From Spinactinospora alkalitolerans (GTDB lineage: Bacteria; Actinomycetota; Actinomycetes; Streptosporangiales; Streptosporangiaceae), in contig NZ_JACCCC010000001.1 in assembly GCF_013408795.1 (NCBI RefSeq), positions 310,001 to 374,000 of the forward strand: 64,000 nt of DNA, written 5' to 3'. The notes under the pieces are model-generated. The model was not told the origin of the DNA and did no database searches. It saw only the letters and a list, made by a program, of their open reading frames with translations. A program made the position numbers and the translations under genes. Shown in pieces: positions 17,307 through 26,073 of this stretch; position 1 is the stretch's first letter; the number at the start of each line of letters is the position of its first letter.

Positions 17307-18140
17307 ATGGCCGAATGGTTCGTGGCCCACGTCGTCGGCACGGGGCGGTTGCCGCTGTTCAGCTTCTTCGTCGCGTTCGTCCTCGGGTTCCTGCTGATCC
17401 GCCTCAGCGTCCGGATGATCCGGGCCAGGGTCCGCTGGTGGCCGGGCAACGTCAGACCAGGCGGGCTGCACATCCACCACGTGGTGTTCGGGGTGGCGTT
17501 CATGCTGACCGGCGGCGTGGCCGGACTGCTCATCACCGACCGGGAGGGCTGGCCCATCGCCGCCACGGCGGCGCTGTTCGGGTTCGGGGCCGCGCTGGTG
17601 CTGGACGAGTTCGCGCTGATCCTGCACCTGCGCGACGTGTACTGGACCGAGCAGGGGCGCACCTCCGTCGACGCGGTCTTCGTCGCGATCGCCCTCACCG
17701 GGCTGCTCCTCACCGGCATCCGGCCGTTCGGCTGGGAGGAGCTGCGCGAGGCCGGGCCCGGGGGCGGGGCGGTGCGCGCCTGGCTGGCCGCGCTGATCCT
17801 GGTGAACCTGGCCGGGTCGGTGGTCAGCCTGCTCAAGGGCAAGATCTGGACCGGGATCACCGGCGTCTTCGTGCCGGTGGTCTCGGTGGTGGCCGCGGTG
17901 CGGCTGGCCGTTCCCGGATCGCCGTGGGCACGCTGGCACTACCCCGCGGGCTCGCGGAAGCTGGAGCTGGCCGTGCGGCGGGACCAGTGGCTGCGCCGGC
18001 CGATGATCCGCGCGAAGATCCGGGTGCAGGAGCTGATCGCCGGCCGGCACGACCTCGTCCCGGAGGGGCCGATCGAGCTGCCGGCCGTCCCCGCGGGCGT
18101 GCCGGAGCCCGCCGCGCCGGCGCACGGCGCGCGGCGCTGA
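17307..18140 (+). CDS. Conserved actinobacterial integral membrane protein
   Basis: This 277-residue protein has about six predicted membrane segments (near 14-32, 55-72, 78-98, 112-130, 150-170 and 180-198) and a basic cytoplasmic C-terminal tail. Two conserved-looking polar motifs stand out: GGLHIHHVVFG between segments 1 and 2, and LDEFALILHLRDVYW after segment 3. The histidines and acids could bind metal or lipid. I recognise this as a widely distributed actinobacterial membrane protein without known function. GGAAGAG lies 5-6 nt before the ATG. There is no operon partner. Confidence 0.75.
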   Translation: MAEWFVAHVVGTGRLPLFSFFVAFVLGFLLIRLSVRMIRARVRWWPGNVRPGGLHIHHVVFGVAFMLTGGVAGLLITDREGWPIAATAALFGFGAALVLDEFALILHLRDVYWTEQGRTSVDAVFVAIALTGLLLTGIRPFGWEELREAGPGGGAVRAWLAALILVNLAGSVVSLLKGKIWTGITGVFVPVVSVVAAVRLAVPGSPWARWHYPAGSRKLELAVRRDQWLRRPMIRAKIRVQELIAGRHDLVPEGPIELPAVPAGVPEPAAPAHGARR

Positions 18141-18229
18141 CCCGGTCCGCACCGCCGCGCGGCGCGGACCTGGCCGACGCCCTCATCGCAGGTCGATCAT
18201 TGATATTCGGCGATCGGATGTGTGCGGGG

Positions 18230-18325
18230 GTTGGCCGCCGCAGTGCGCGTAGCGCCGGCGGCACAGCGGTTCCGCGCCTGGGAAGCCGCCTCGCCCCGCG
18301 AACTCGGCGGTCAAAGCTCGATAGA
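18230..18325 (+). repeat. Dispersed repeat family D, copy 1
   Basis: This ~95-bp unit recurs at 31794-31890, 38426-38488, 54801-54900 and (inverted) 59601-59685. Conserved words are GCCGCAGTGCGCG, AGCGCCGGCGGCACAG, CGCCCCGCGAAC and the terminal GCTCGATAG. The end of this copy overlaps the -10 hexamer of the ROK kinase. Confidence 0.75.
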
Positions 18326-18327
18326 TT
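18322..18327 (+). promoter_or_regulatory. -10 element of ROK kinase, at the edge of repeat D
   Basis: TAGATT starts inside the terminal GCTCGATAG of repeat D copy 1 and ends 9 nt before the ATG at 18337. The repeat therefore seems to contribute the promoter. Confidence 0.5.
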
Positions 18328-18336
18328 GTCTCGGCT

Positions 18337-19413
18337 ATGGCATTTTCCAAAGGTGTTGGGCTGTACCAGCGCGGACTCACCATCGGCATCGACATCGGCG
18401 GGACCAAGGTGGCCGCCGGGGTGGTCACCCCGGCGGGCCGGGTGCTGGCCCGGCTGCGGACCGAGACGCCCGACAGGAGCAAGAGCCCGAAGGTCGTCGA
18501 GGACACCATCGCCGGGGTCGTCGAGGAGCTGCGGCGCGACCATCCGGTCAACGCCGTCGGCGTGGGCGCGGCCGGGTTCGTCGACGAGCAGCGGGCCACC
18601 GTGCTGTTCGCGCCGCACCTCGCCTGGCGCAACGAGCCGCTGCGCGACGCGCTGCGGGACCGGCTGGGGCTGCCCGTCGTGGTGGAGAACGACGCCAACG
18701 CCTCGGCGTGGGCCGAGGTGTGCGTGGGCGCCGGCCGGGACGCCGCCGACGTGGTCGTGGTCAACCTCGGCACCGGCATCGGCGGTGCCGTGGTCGTCGA
18801 CGGGATGCTGCACCGGGGCCGCCACGGCCTCGTCGGGGAGTTCGGGCACATGACGATCGTGCCGGGCGGCCACCGCTGCGAGTGCGGCAACCGCGGGTGC
18901 TGGGAGCAGTACGCCAGCGGCAACGCGGTGACCCGCGACGCGCGCGAGCTGGCTGCGGCCGACTCGCCGGTGGCGCGCAGGCTGATCCAGGCGGTGGACG
19001 GCGATCCGGCGCAGATCACCGGCCCGCTGGTCAGCGGCCTGGCTCGCGAGGGCGACCGGGCCAGTATCGAGCTGCTGGAGGACGCCGGCACCTGGCTCGG
19101 CATCGGCCTGGCCAACCTCGCGGCGGCCTTCGACCCGGAGCTGTTCATCATCGGCGGCGGCGTCTCCGAAGCCGGCGACCTGCTGCTCGGCCCGGCGCGC
19201 ACGGCGTTCCGGCGCAACCTCACCGGCCGCGGCTACCGGCCGGAGGCCCGGGTCGTGCCCGCGGCGCTCGGCAACGAGGCCGGCCTGATCGGCGCCGCCG
19301 ACCTGGCGCGCGACACCCTGCCCCGGTGGCGCCAGGGCCGCCGCCAGACCAGGCTCAACCGCCCGTCCACCCGCCGCGGCGCCAGAGGGTTCCGAAGGAG
19401 GCTCGCCCCCTGA
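18337..19413 (+). CDS. ROK-family sugar kinase (glucokinase-like)
   Basis: This 358-residue protein has the ROK phosphate loop IGIDIGGTKVA at about 16-26, the catalytic ENDANA segment, the LGTGIGGAVV adenosine motif and the zinc-binding CECGNRGCWEQYAS ROK signature near residues 183-196. It lacks the N-terminal winged helix of ROK repressors, so it is an enzyme, most likely a glucokinase of the type behind carbon-catabolite control in actinomycetes. No Shine-Dalgarno sequence precedes the ATG; TAGATT lies 9 nt upstream. A basic ~35-residue C-terminal tail is unusual. Other hexose or N-acyl-hexosamine substrates remain possible. Confidence 0.87.
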   Translation: MAFSKGVGLYQRGLTIGIDIGGTKVAAGVVTPAGRVLARLRTETPDRSKSPKVVEDTIAGVVEELRRDHPVNAVGVGAAGFVDEQRATVLFAPHLAWRNEPLRDALRDRLGLPVVVENDANASAWAEVCVGAGRDAADVVVVNLGTGIGGAVVVDGMLHRGRHGLVGEFGHMTIVPGGHRCECGNRGCWEQYASGNAVTRDARELAAADSPVARRLIQAVDGDPAQITGPLVSGLAREGDRASIELLEDAGTWLGIGLANLAAAFDPELFIIGGGVSEAGDLLLGPARTAFRRNLTGRGYRPEARVVPAALGNEAGLIGAADLARDTLPRWRQGRRQTRLNRPSTRRGARGFRRRLAP

Positions 19414-19447
19414 GGGGTTTGAACCTCAGTCCAGGAGGAGTGAAGGC

Positions 19448-19536
19448 CGGCCCCGGGATGGAGTGGGCGCGCGAGTGGGTCCCTTCCACCTCGACCCCCT
19501 GGGGTTGAGGTTTCACGACCCTCTGGGGTTGGGGGC
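19448..19536. repeat. Dispersed repeat family B, copy 2 (inverse)
   Basis: This is the inverse copy of 12041-12112, with the same core and the CCCCCTGGGG self-complementary word, partly duplicated. It lies between the convergent ROK kinase and the duplicated-domain protein. Adjacent DNA (19409-19440 and 19537-19620) contains related words and no gene. Confidence 0.65.
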
Positions 19537-19620
19537 GGCGTGCACCGTCGCCCGGTCACCGCGGGCTTGCGTCCTCGGGTTGAGTTCCACAGCCCCCTGC
19601 GGTCAAGGCAGGCCCCGGGA

Positions 19621-20856
19621 TCACATGCCGGTCAGCTCCGCCACCATCCGGCTGAAGTCGTCGGAGGAGTGCAGCGCGATGCTCTTGGCCTCGTGGTCCA
19701 CCTCCATCCGCACCGGTTCCAGGCGGGGCGCGCGGCCGGGTTCGGGTGCCCGGTTCTCGTCGAGCCGCTCGTGCTCCCCGGGCCGCCACCAGTAGATCTG
19801 CGCGGAGATCGCCTTGTGGCCGACCTCGGCGTGCCGGGCGGCCAGGTCCTGCATGGTCTCCAGGGCGTGGATGACGTGGGCGGCGCCGATCCGGTGGACC
19901 AGGAGCAGCTCGGGGATGGGGAAGGCGACCAGGGCGCCGTGCTCGCGGGAGGCCGAGCCGAGGTGGCGGGCCAGGACGTGGACGTGCGCGCCCACGTAGC
20001 GGTGCCGGCCCGTGATGTGCAGCAGCGGAACGTCGCGCAGCTCCATGACCTCGGTGTCGACCGGCTCCGCCTCGATCGCCGCCTCGATCGCGCGCAGGAA
20101 GACCTGGTCGTCGGAGACGCCGTGGCCGTCCGCGGCACTGCGCTCCAGGGGCGAGATGGAGTCGGGGTAGTCGGCGACCACCGTCTCCCGCAGCCCCGGA
20201 GCGAGCTCCCGGGTGAGGAACTGCTCCCTGAACCGGGGCTCCATGGCCTCCTCCGAGTAGACGCGCAGCCGCAGCCGGTCCAGCGTGTCCCCGAGGTCGG
20301 TGCGCCGCCTCTCCCTGCGGGCGAACACCTCCAGCTCCTGCTCGGCGAAGGCCCGCGCGAGCTCGGGGAGCTCTCCGGGGAGGGCGGCGTCGGCCTGCGT
20401 GCGGAACCGCCCGGTGTCGGCCGTGACGTGCTCCCCTTCGGGGAGCGGGATCCGCAGGTTCACCGGGTCGGTGAAGACCGCGGCGGTCCCCGCGTCGGCG
20501 AACGCCCGGAGCAGGGCGTGCCCGGCGGCGTCGTCGTCGGGCAGGGGATAGTGCGTCCCGATGCGGACGCCGCCGCGGCGGCATGAGCGGATCACCCCCC
20601 GCACGAAGCCGCGGATCAGCGGGGGCAGTTCGGTGCTCATGTCTTCGAGCGCGATCGTCCGGGCCTGCTCGCGGACCGGTGTGACGTCCAGGGTCAGCGG
20701 CCGGTCGTCGGGGACCTCGACCAGGACGCTCGTCGGACCGCTGAGACCGGCCCGGACCTCCTGTTCGGCGAAGGCCTCGATCAGGGCGTGGCCGAGGACG
20801 TCGTCGTTGGGGATCAGGTACCCGGCGCTCTCGCCGGGGAACGCGCTGCCGGTCAT
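19621..20856 (-). CDS. Unrecognised protein with an internal duplication
   Basis: This 411-residue soluble protein matches no family I can name. Residues about 15-85 and 100-170 look like two copies of one domain: each runs NDD/DDD-x2-GHAL-x2-AFA, then a strand-rich section with a proline-acidic loop, then ELP-x2-R-F. The C-terminal half (about 215-345) has an alternating pattern with GALVAFPIPELLLVHRI, faintly reminiscent of DUF1444-like proteins. There is no signal peptide or membrane segment. AAGGAG lies 4 nt before the ATG at 20856, which is preferred to the upstream start at 20892. It is divergent from the inositol operon. Confidence 0.65.
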   Translation of the reverse strand: MTGSAFPGESAGYLIPNDDVLGHALIEAFAEQEVRAGLSGPTSVLVEVPDDRPLTLDVTPVREQARTIALEDMSTELPPLIRGFVRGVIRSCRRGGVRIGTHYPLPDDDAAGHALLRAFADAGTAAVFTDPVNLRIPLPEGEHVTADTGRFRTQADAALPGELPELARAFAEQELEVFARRERRRTDLGDTLDRLRLRVYSEEAMEPRFREQFLTRELAPGLRETVVADYPDSISPLERSAADGHGVSDDQVFLRAIEAAIEAEPVDTEVMELRDVPLLHITGRHRYVGAHVHVLARHLGSASREHGALVAFPIPELLLVHRIGAAHVIHALETMQDLAARHAEVGHKAISAQIYWWRPGEHERLDENRAPEPGRAPRLEPVRMEVDHEAKSIALHSSDDFSRMVAELTGM

Positions 20857-20971
20857 GGGGCTCCTTCTGCACTGCGTGACGTGGACGGACACCTTTTGAC
20901 CCGTCCGGCCTTCTCCCGGTTCCCGATCGGCGCCCGGACGGCCCCCGACCAGTCAGATCACGACGTCATTA

Positions 20972-21016
20972 TGTCTAGACAAAGTCTTGACACGGTCTTC
21001 CGGTTCGGCGTACAAA
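20972..21016 (+). promoter_or_regulatory. Inositol operon promoter and candidate operator
   Basis: A consensus -35 TTGACA (20987-20992) and a -10-like TACAAA (21011-21016) are 18 bp apart, 70 bp before iolG. A perfect 10-bp palindrome TGTCTAGACA (20972-20981) abuts the -35 region. A GntR-type or other iol repressor could bind there. No regulator gene is adjacent. The local AT content is higher than in the flanking genes. Confidence 0.6.
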
Positions 21017-21086
21017 CTTCTTCATCGGATGTGACGCACGGAACAGTCCCGCGTGGTCCGGGACGCCGACGCCTTTTGGAGGACGC

Positions 21087-22094
21087 ATGCGGATCGGTCT
21101 CATCGGTACCGGGCGGATCGGCGCCTCGCACGCCGCCGCCGTGGCGGCCCGGCCCGAGGTCACGGAACTGGTGCTGGCCGACGCCGACGCCGACCGCGTC
21201 CGCTCGGTGGCTGCCGGCCTCGGGGCCGCCGTCGCGTCCGCCGATGAGCTGACCGCCCCCGGCGCGGTGGACGGCCTGGTCGTCACCGCGGCGACCACCG
21301 CGCACCCCGGTCTCATCACCGCCGGTGTACGCGCCGGCATCCCGGTCTTCTGCGAGAAGCCGGTGGCGCCCGACGTCGCCGGAACGGTCGAGGTCCTCGC
21401 CGAGGTCGAGCGCTCGGGGGTGCCGGTGCACATCGGCTTCCAGCGCCGCTTCGACGCCGGATACGCCCGCGCCCGCGCGGCCCTGCTGGACGGCGAGCTC
21501 GGCGAGCTGCACCGCGTGCACGTGATCACGGCCGACCCCGAACCGCCGCACCCGTCCTACATCCCCGCCTCCGGCGGCATCTTCCGCGACTGCCACGTGC
21601 ACGACTTCGACGTCCTGCGCTGGGTCACCGGCCGCGAGGTCGTGGAGGTCCACGCGCTGGGCAGCAACCGGGGCGCGGCGTTCTTCGCCGAGGCCGGCGA
21701 CGTGGACAACTCCGCGGCCGTGCTGCGCCTCGACGACGGCACGCTGGTCACCCTGCAGGGGTCGCGCTACAACGGCGCGGGCTACGACGTGCGCATGGAG
21801 CTCGCAGGCTCCCTGGGCACCATCGCGGTGGGCCTGGACGAGCACGCGCCGCTCACCTCGGCCGAGACCGGCGTCGACTTCCCCGCGGGCGCCGCGTGGC
21901 CGAACTTCTGGGCGCGGTTCACCCCCGCCTACCACGCGGAGATCGTCGCCTTCCTCGACATGGTCAAGGGCTCCGGCGAGAGCCCCTGCACCGTCGCCGA
22001 CGCGCTGGAGGCCGTGCTGATCGCCGAGGCCGCCGACCGCTCCATGCGCGAGGGGCGACCGGTGCGCCCGGCCGACCTCCGGCCGGGCCGATGA
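21087..22094 (+). CDS. iolG: Inositol 2-dehydrogenase (Gfo/Idh/MocA family)
   Basis: This 335-residue NAD(P)-dependent oxidoreductase should oxidise myo-inositol to scyllo-inosose, the first step of the pathway encoded downstream. The Rossmann motif GLIGTGRIG is at residues 4-12. The EKP catalytic motif is near residue 92 (FCEKPVAP). The conserved DxxxH-type pair lies in GGIFRDCHVHDFD near 165-177. GGAGGA is 5 nt before the ATG. It is the first gene of the operon behind the 20987 promoter. Chiro-inositol or related cyclitols could also be substrates. A stump of a second gene of this family lies at 30112. Confidence 0.85.
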   Translation: MRIGLIGTGRIGASHAAAVAARPEVTELVLADADADRVRSVAAGLGAAVASADELTAPGAVDGLVVTAATTAHPGLITAGVRAGIPVFCEKPVAPDVAGTVEVLAEVERSGVPVHIGFQRRFDAGYARARAALLDGELGELHRVHVITADPEPPHPSYIPASGGIFRDCHVHDFDVLRWVTGREVVEVHALGSNRGAAFFAEAGDVDNSAAVLRLDDGTLVTLQGSRYNGAGYDVRMELAGSLGTIAVGLDEHAPLTSAETGVDFPAGAAWPNFWARFTPAYHAEIVAFLDMVKGSGESPCTVADALEAVLIAEAADRSMREGRPVRPADLRPGR

Positions 22095-22193
22095 CCGCCC
22101 GCTCCTCGGGGGAGAAGGGGCCCGCCGCCCGGCGGGCACGGCGGACGGGAGCACCATCGACGAAAACCGACGAAAACCGACGGAGGTGTGAAG

Positions 22194-23177
22194 GTGCGAA
22201 CCGGCGAGCGCCCGCCGCGCTCCGATGACCGCTTCGAGGTCGTCACCATGGGCCGCGTGGGCGTCGACATCTACCCGGAGCAGGTCGGCGTCGGTCTGGA
22301 CGAGGTGCGGTCGTTCGGCAAGTTCCTCGGCGGCAGCCCGACCAACGTCGCGGTCGCCGCCGCCCGCTTCGGCCGCCGTTCGGCCGTCGTCACCCGCACC
22401 GGCGAGGATCCGTTCGGCCGGTTCGTGCACGCGGCGCTGACCGGCTACGGCGTGGACGACCGGTTCGTCTCCGGCGTGGCCGGACTGCCGACCCCGGTGA
22501 CGTTCTGCGAGATCCTCCCACCCGACGACTTCCCGCTGTACTTCTACCGGCTGCCCAAGGCCCCCGACCTGGAGATCCACCTCGAAGAGCTCGACCTCGA
22601 CGCGATCAGGGCCGCCGACGTCTTCTGGGTCACCGGCACCGGCCTGTGCCAGGAGCCGAGCCGCACCGCGACCCTTGAGGCGCTGCGGGCCAGGGCCAAG
22701 GGCGGCATCACCGTCCTTGACCTGGACTACCGCCCGATGTTCTGGGACTCCCGCGAGCAGGCCCGCGCGTGGGTGCGGCGGGCGCTGCCGCACGTGACCG
22801 TCGCGGTGGGCAACCTGGACGAGTGCGAGACCGCCGTCGGCGTCTCCGAGCCGAGGGCCGCCGCCGGCGCCCTGCGCGACCAGGGCGTCGACCTGGCGGT
22901 CGTCAAGCAGGGCCCCAAGGGGGTGCTCGCCGTGGACGGCTCCGGCGAGGTCGAGGTCCCGCCGGTGCCGGTCGAGGTGGTCAACGGCCTCGGGGCCGGC
23001 GACGCCTTCGGCGGCGCGCTCTGCCACGGCCTGCTGTCCGGCTGGGATACCGAGCGGACCATGCGCTTCGCCAACGCCGCCGGCGCGATCGTCGCCTCCC
23101 GGCTGTCCTGCTCCGACGCCATGCCCACCGGCGACGAGGTCGAGGCCAGGCTGAGCGGGGTGAGCGATGCCGGTTGA
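22194..23177 (+). CDS. iolC: 5-dehydro-2-deoxygluconokinase
   Basis: This 327-residue PfkB-family kinase phosphorylates 5-dehydro-2-deoxygluconate. FLGGSPTNVAVAAARFG near residue 41 is the IolC form of PfkB signature 1, and NGLGAGDAFGGAL near 264 is signature 2 with the catalytic Asp. Two GTG codons compete: 22188 is only 1 nt from GGAGG, whereas 22194 lies 7 nt away and is preferred. A short direct repeat of CGACGAAAAC precedes the ribosome-binding site. Its 3' end overlaps the next gene by 11 bp, indicating translational coupling. Confidence 0.88.
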   Translation: MRTGERPPRSDDRFEVVTMGRVGVDIYPEQVGVGLDEVRSFGKFLGGSPTNVAVAAARFGRRSAVVTRTGEDPFGRFVHAALTGYGVDDRFVSGVAGLPTPVTFCEILPPDDFPLYFYRLPKAPDLEIHLEELDLDAIRAADVFWVTGTGLCQEPSRTATLEALRARAKGGITVLDLDYRPMFWDSREQARAWVRRALPHVTVAVGNLDECETAVGVSEPRAAAGALRDQGVDLAVVKQGPKGVLAVDGSGEVEVPPVPVEVVNGLGAGDAFGGALCHGLLSGWDTERTMRFANAAGAIVASRLSCSDAMPTGDEVEARLSGVSDAG

Positions 23178-24042
23178 GCGGCTGCGCGAGATCGTCGACA
23201 TCCGCGTGCACAACCCGGGCGCCATCGCCGAGGCCGCCGCCGGGAGGGTCCGGGCCGCCTCGCCGGTCGGCGAGAACGGCAGGGCGATGATCATCGCCGC
23301 CGACCATCCGGCGCGCGGGGCGCTGCGGTCGGGCGGCCGCCCGATGGCCATGGCCGACCGCGCCGATCTGCTCGACCGCCTGTGCACCGCGCTGTCGCGC
23401 CCCGGCGTCACCGGTGTCCTCGCCACCGCCGACATCCTTGAAGACCTGCTGCTGCTCGGCGCCCTCGACGGCAAGACCGTCTTCGGCTCGATGAACCGCG
23501 GCGGGCTGGCCGGCGCCTCCTTCGAGATGGACGACCGCTTCACCGCCTACGACGCCGCCGCCATCGCCGCGATGGGCTTCGGCGGGGGCAAGATGCTGCT
23601 GCGCATCGACTACGACGACGACCGGACCGCGCCGACCCTCGGCGCCTGCGCCGCGGCCGTCAACGAGCTCAACGCCGCCAGGCTCATCGCCATGGTCGAG
23701 CCGTTCGTCTCGCACCGCATCGACGGTGCGATCAAGAACGACCTGTCCCCCGACGCCATGACCAGGGCGATCGCCATCGCCTCCGGCCTGGGCGGCGCAT
23801 CGGCCTACACCTGGCTGAAGGTGCCGGTGGTGGAGGAGATGGAGCGGGTGATGGCCGCGTCCACGCTGCCGGCCCTGCTGCTCGGCGGCGAGGTCCCCGC
23901 CGACCCCGAGGCCGCGTTCGCCAACTGGGGCAGGGCCCTGAAGCTGCCGACGGTGAAGGGCCTGGTCGTCGGCAGATCCCTGCTCTACCCCGAGGACGAC
24001 GACGTCGTCTCGGCCGTCGACACGGCCGCGGGCCTGCTGTGA
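23167..24042 (+). CDS. Cgl0159-family aldolase-fold protein of inositol catabolism
   Basis: This 291-residue (beta/alpha)8 protein belongs to the actinobacterial Cgl0159 family found in iol clusters. It shows ATADILEDLL, MNRGGLAGASFEMDDRFTAY and a lysine in TWLKVPVV that could form a Schiff base. By position between iolC and iolD, and because no classical iolJ/iolB-like gene is present, it probably cleaves 6-phospho-5-dehydro-2-deoxygluconate into dihydroxyacetone phosphate and malonate semialdehyde. That role is inferred from context. It overlaps iolC by 11 bp, and its stop overlaps a GTG of the next frame. Confidence 0.78.
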   Translation: MPVERLREIVDIRVHNPGAIAEAAAGRVRAASPVGENGRAMIIAADHPARGALRSGGRPMAMADRADLLDRLCTALSRPGVTGVLATADILEDLLLLGALDGKTVFGSMNRGGLAGASFEMDDRFTAYDAAAIAAMGFGGGKMLLRIDYDDDRTAPTLGACAAAVNELNAARLIAMVEPFVSHRIDGAIKNDLSPDAMTRAIAIASGLGGASAYTWLKVPVVEEMERVMAASTLPALLLGGEVPADPEAAFANWGRALKLPTVKGLVVGRSLLYPEDDDVVSAVDTAAGLL

Positions 24043-24065
24043 CCGCGAAGGATCGAGAGGGAGAA

Positions 24066-25958
24066 GTGAGCGACGTGAGTCCAGCGACCGTCCGCCTGAC
24101 CACCGCACAGGCGCTGGTGCGCTTCCTGGCCGCCCAGTACACCGAGCGCGACGGCGTCGAGCGGCGGCTGATCGCCGGCGCCTGGGGCATCTTCGGCCAC
24201 GGCAACGTGGCGGGCGTCGGCCAGGCCCTGCTCCAGGCCGCCCGCACCGGTGATGCCGACCTGCCCTACCACCTCGCCCGCAACGAGCAGGGCATGGTGC
24301 ACGCCTCGGTCGGGTTCGCGCGGATGCGCGACCGGCTGCAGACCTTCGCCTGCACCGCCTCGATCGGGCCGGGGTCGACCAACATGGTCACCGGCGCGGC
24401 GCTGGCCACCGTCAACCGGATCCCGGTGCTGCTGCTGCCCAGCGACGTCTTCGCCACCCGGGCGCCCGACCCGGTGCTGCAGCAGTTGGAGGACGGCCGC
24501 AGCCAGGACGTCTCGGTCAACGACGCGTTCCGCCCGGTGTCGAGGTACTGGGACCGGATCGACCGCCCCGAGCAGTTGGTCCCTGCGGCCCTGGCCGCGA
24601 TGCGGGTGCTCACCGATCCGGTCGAGACCGGCGCGGTGACGCTGTGCCTGCCGCAGGACGTGCAGGCGGAGGCGCACGACTGGCCGGTGGAGTTCTTCCG
24701 CCGCAGGGTGTGGCACGTGGGCCGCCCGGTGCCGGAGCCGGCCGCTCTGGAGCGCGCCGTCGAGGCGCTGCGCGGCGCGAGGGCGCCGCTGATCGTCGCC
24801 GGCGGCGGCGTCGTCTACTCCGGCGCCACCGGGGCACTGCGCGCGTTCGCCGAGGCCACGGGCGTTGCGGTGGCCGAGACCCAGGCGGGCAAGGGCGCGC
24901 TGCCCTGGGACCACCCGTGCGCGGTCGGCGGGATCGGCTCCACCGGCACGTCGGCGGCCAACGAGCTGGCCCGCGGCGCCGACGTGGTCCTGGGCATCGG
25001 CACCCGCTACAGCGACTTCACCACCGCCAGCCACACCGTCTTCGCCGATCCCGGCGTCCGGTTCGTCAACCTCAACGTGGCGCGGCTGGACGCGGTCAAG
25101 CACGCGGCCGTCCCGCTGGTCGCCGACGCCCGCACCGGACTGGAGGCGCTCGGGGCCGCGCTGGCCGGCTGGGAGGTGGAGCCGGTCCACCGGGCCCGCA
25201 TCGGTGAGCTGGTGGCCGAGTGGACCCGGATCGCCGATGCCTGCCGCACCGTCGAGCACGGGCCGCCGCCCGCGCAGACCGCCGTGCTCGGCGCCCTCAA
25301 CGACCTCGTCGGCGAGCGCGACGTGGTGATCAACGCGGCCGGCAGCATGCCCGGCGACCTGCAGAAGCTGTGGCGCTCGACCGACCCGAAGGCCTACCAC
25401 GTCGAGTACGGCTACTCCTGCATGGGCTACGAGGTGGCCGCGGGGGTCGGGGTGAAGATGGCCGTCCCGGACCGCGAGGTGTTCGTCCTGGTCGGCGACG
25501 GCTCCTACCTGATGATGGCCCAGGAGATCGTCACCATGGTCGCCGAGGGGCTCAAGGTCGTCATCGTCGTGGTGCAGAACCACGGGTTCGCCTCGATCGG
25601 CTCGCTGTCGGAGTCCCTCGGCTCCCAGCGGTTCGGCACCCGCTACCGCTACCGCGACCCCGGCAGCGGCGACTTCGACGGCGACGTGCTGCCCGTGGAC
25701 CTGGCCGCCAACGCCGCCAGCCTCGGCGCCCAGGTGATCAGGGCCGACGGCGTGGCGGAGTTCCGCGCCGCCGTCGAGAAGGCCAAGGCGGCCACCCGCA
25801 CCACCGTGGTGCACGTCGAGACCGACCCGCACGCGCCCGGCCCGCCGTCGCACGCCTGGTGGGACGTTCCGGTGAGCGAGGTGTCGGAGCTGGACGGCAC
25901 CAGGGCCGCCCGCACGGCCTACGCCGATTCCAAGCGATCCCAGCGCCACTACCTGTGA
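24066..25958 (+). CDS. iolD: Trihydroxycyclohexane-1,2-dione hydrolase (IolD)
   Basis: This ~630-residue thiamine-diphosphate enzyme opens the ring of 3D-(3,5/4)-trihydroxycyclohexane-1,2-dione. The N-terminal pyrimidine-binding domain has HLARNEQGMVHA, with the glutamate that activates TPP. The central domain binds nucleotide-like ligands. The C-terminal PP domain has the TPP motif GDGSYLMMAQEI ending at QNHG. The frame opens at GTG 24039, overlapping the previous stop, but GAGAGG 5 nt before GTG 24066 favours the latter. It is followed by a 115-bp gap before iolE. Confidence 0.9.
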   Translation: MSDVSPATVRLTTAQALVRFLAAQYTERDGVERRLIAGAWGIFGHGNVAGVGQALLQAARTGDADLPYHLARNEQGMVHASVGFARMRDRLQTFACTASIGPGSTNMVTGAALATVNRIPVLLLPSDVFATRAPDPVLQQLEDGRSQDVSVNDAFRPVSRYWDRIDRPEQLVPAALAAMRVLTDPVETGAVTLCLPQDVQAEAHDWPVEFFRRRVWHVGRPVPEPAALERAVEALRGARAPLIVAGGGVVYSGATGALRAFAEATGVAVAETQAGKGALPWDHPCAVGGIGSTGTSAANELARGADVVLGIGTRYSDFTTASHTVFADPGVRFVNLNVARLDAVKHAAVPLVADARTGLEALGAALAGWEVEPVHRARIGELVAEWTRIADACRTVEHGPPPAQTAVLGALNDLVGERDVVINAAGSMPGDLQKLWRSTDPKAYHVEYGYSCMGYEVAAGVGVKMAVPDREVFVLVGDGSYLMMAQEIVTMVAEGLKVVIVVVQNHGFASIGSLSESLGSQRFGTRYRYRDPGSGDFDGDVLPVDLAANAASLGAQVIRADGVAEFRAAVEKAKAATRTTVVHVETDPHAPGPPSHAWWDVPVSEVSELDGTRAARTAYADSKRSQRHYL

Positions 25959-26073
25959 CGCGTCCCGTAGGAGGCACCGAAGTGCGGACCATCCGGCACC
26001 GGACCGACGGGGCCGCCACCCCGGCCGCCGACGAAAGAACCGAGCGGATCCTCTCCAGGAAGGGCAGCACACC

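Noticed and set aside
22141-22187. Short direct repeat of CGACGAAAAC before iolC as a regulatory array
   Set aside because: Two adjacent 10-bp copies next to the ribosome-binding site are too little evidence for a function.
20958-23543. 861-codon minus-strand open frame across iolG and iolC
   Set aside because: It is antisense to two recognised inositol genes; the translation is low-complexity Gly/Ala/Arg with no domain.
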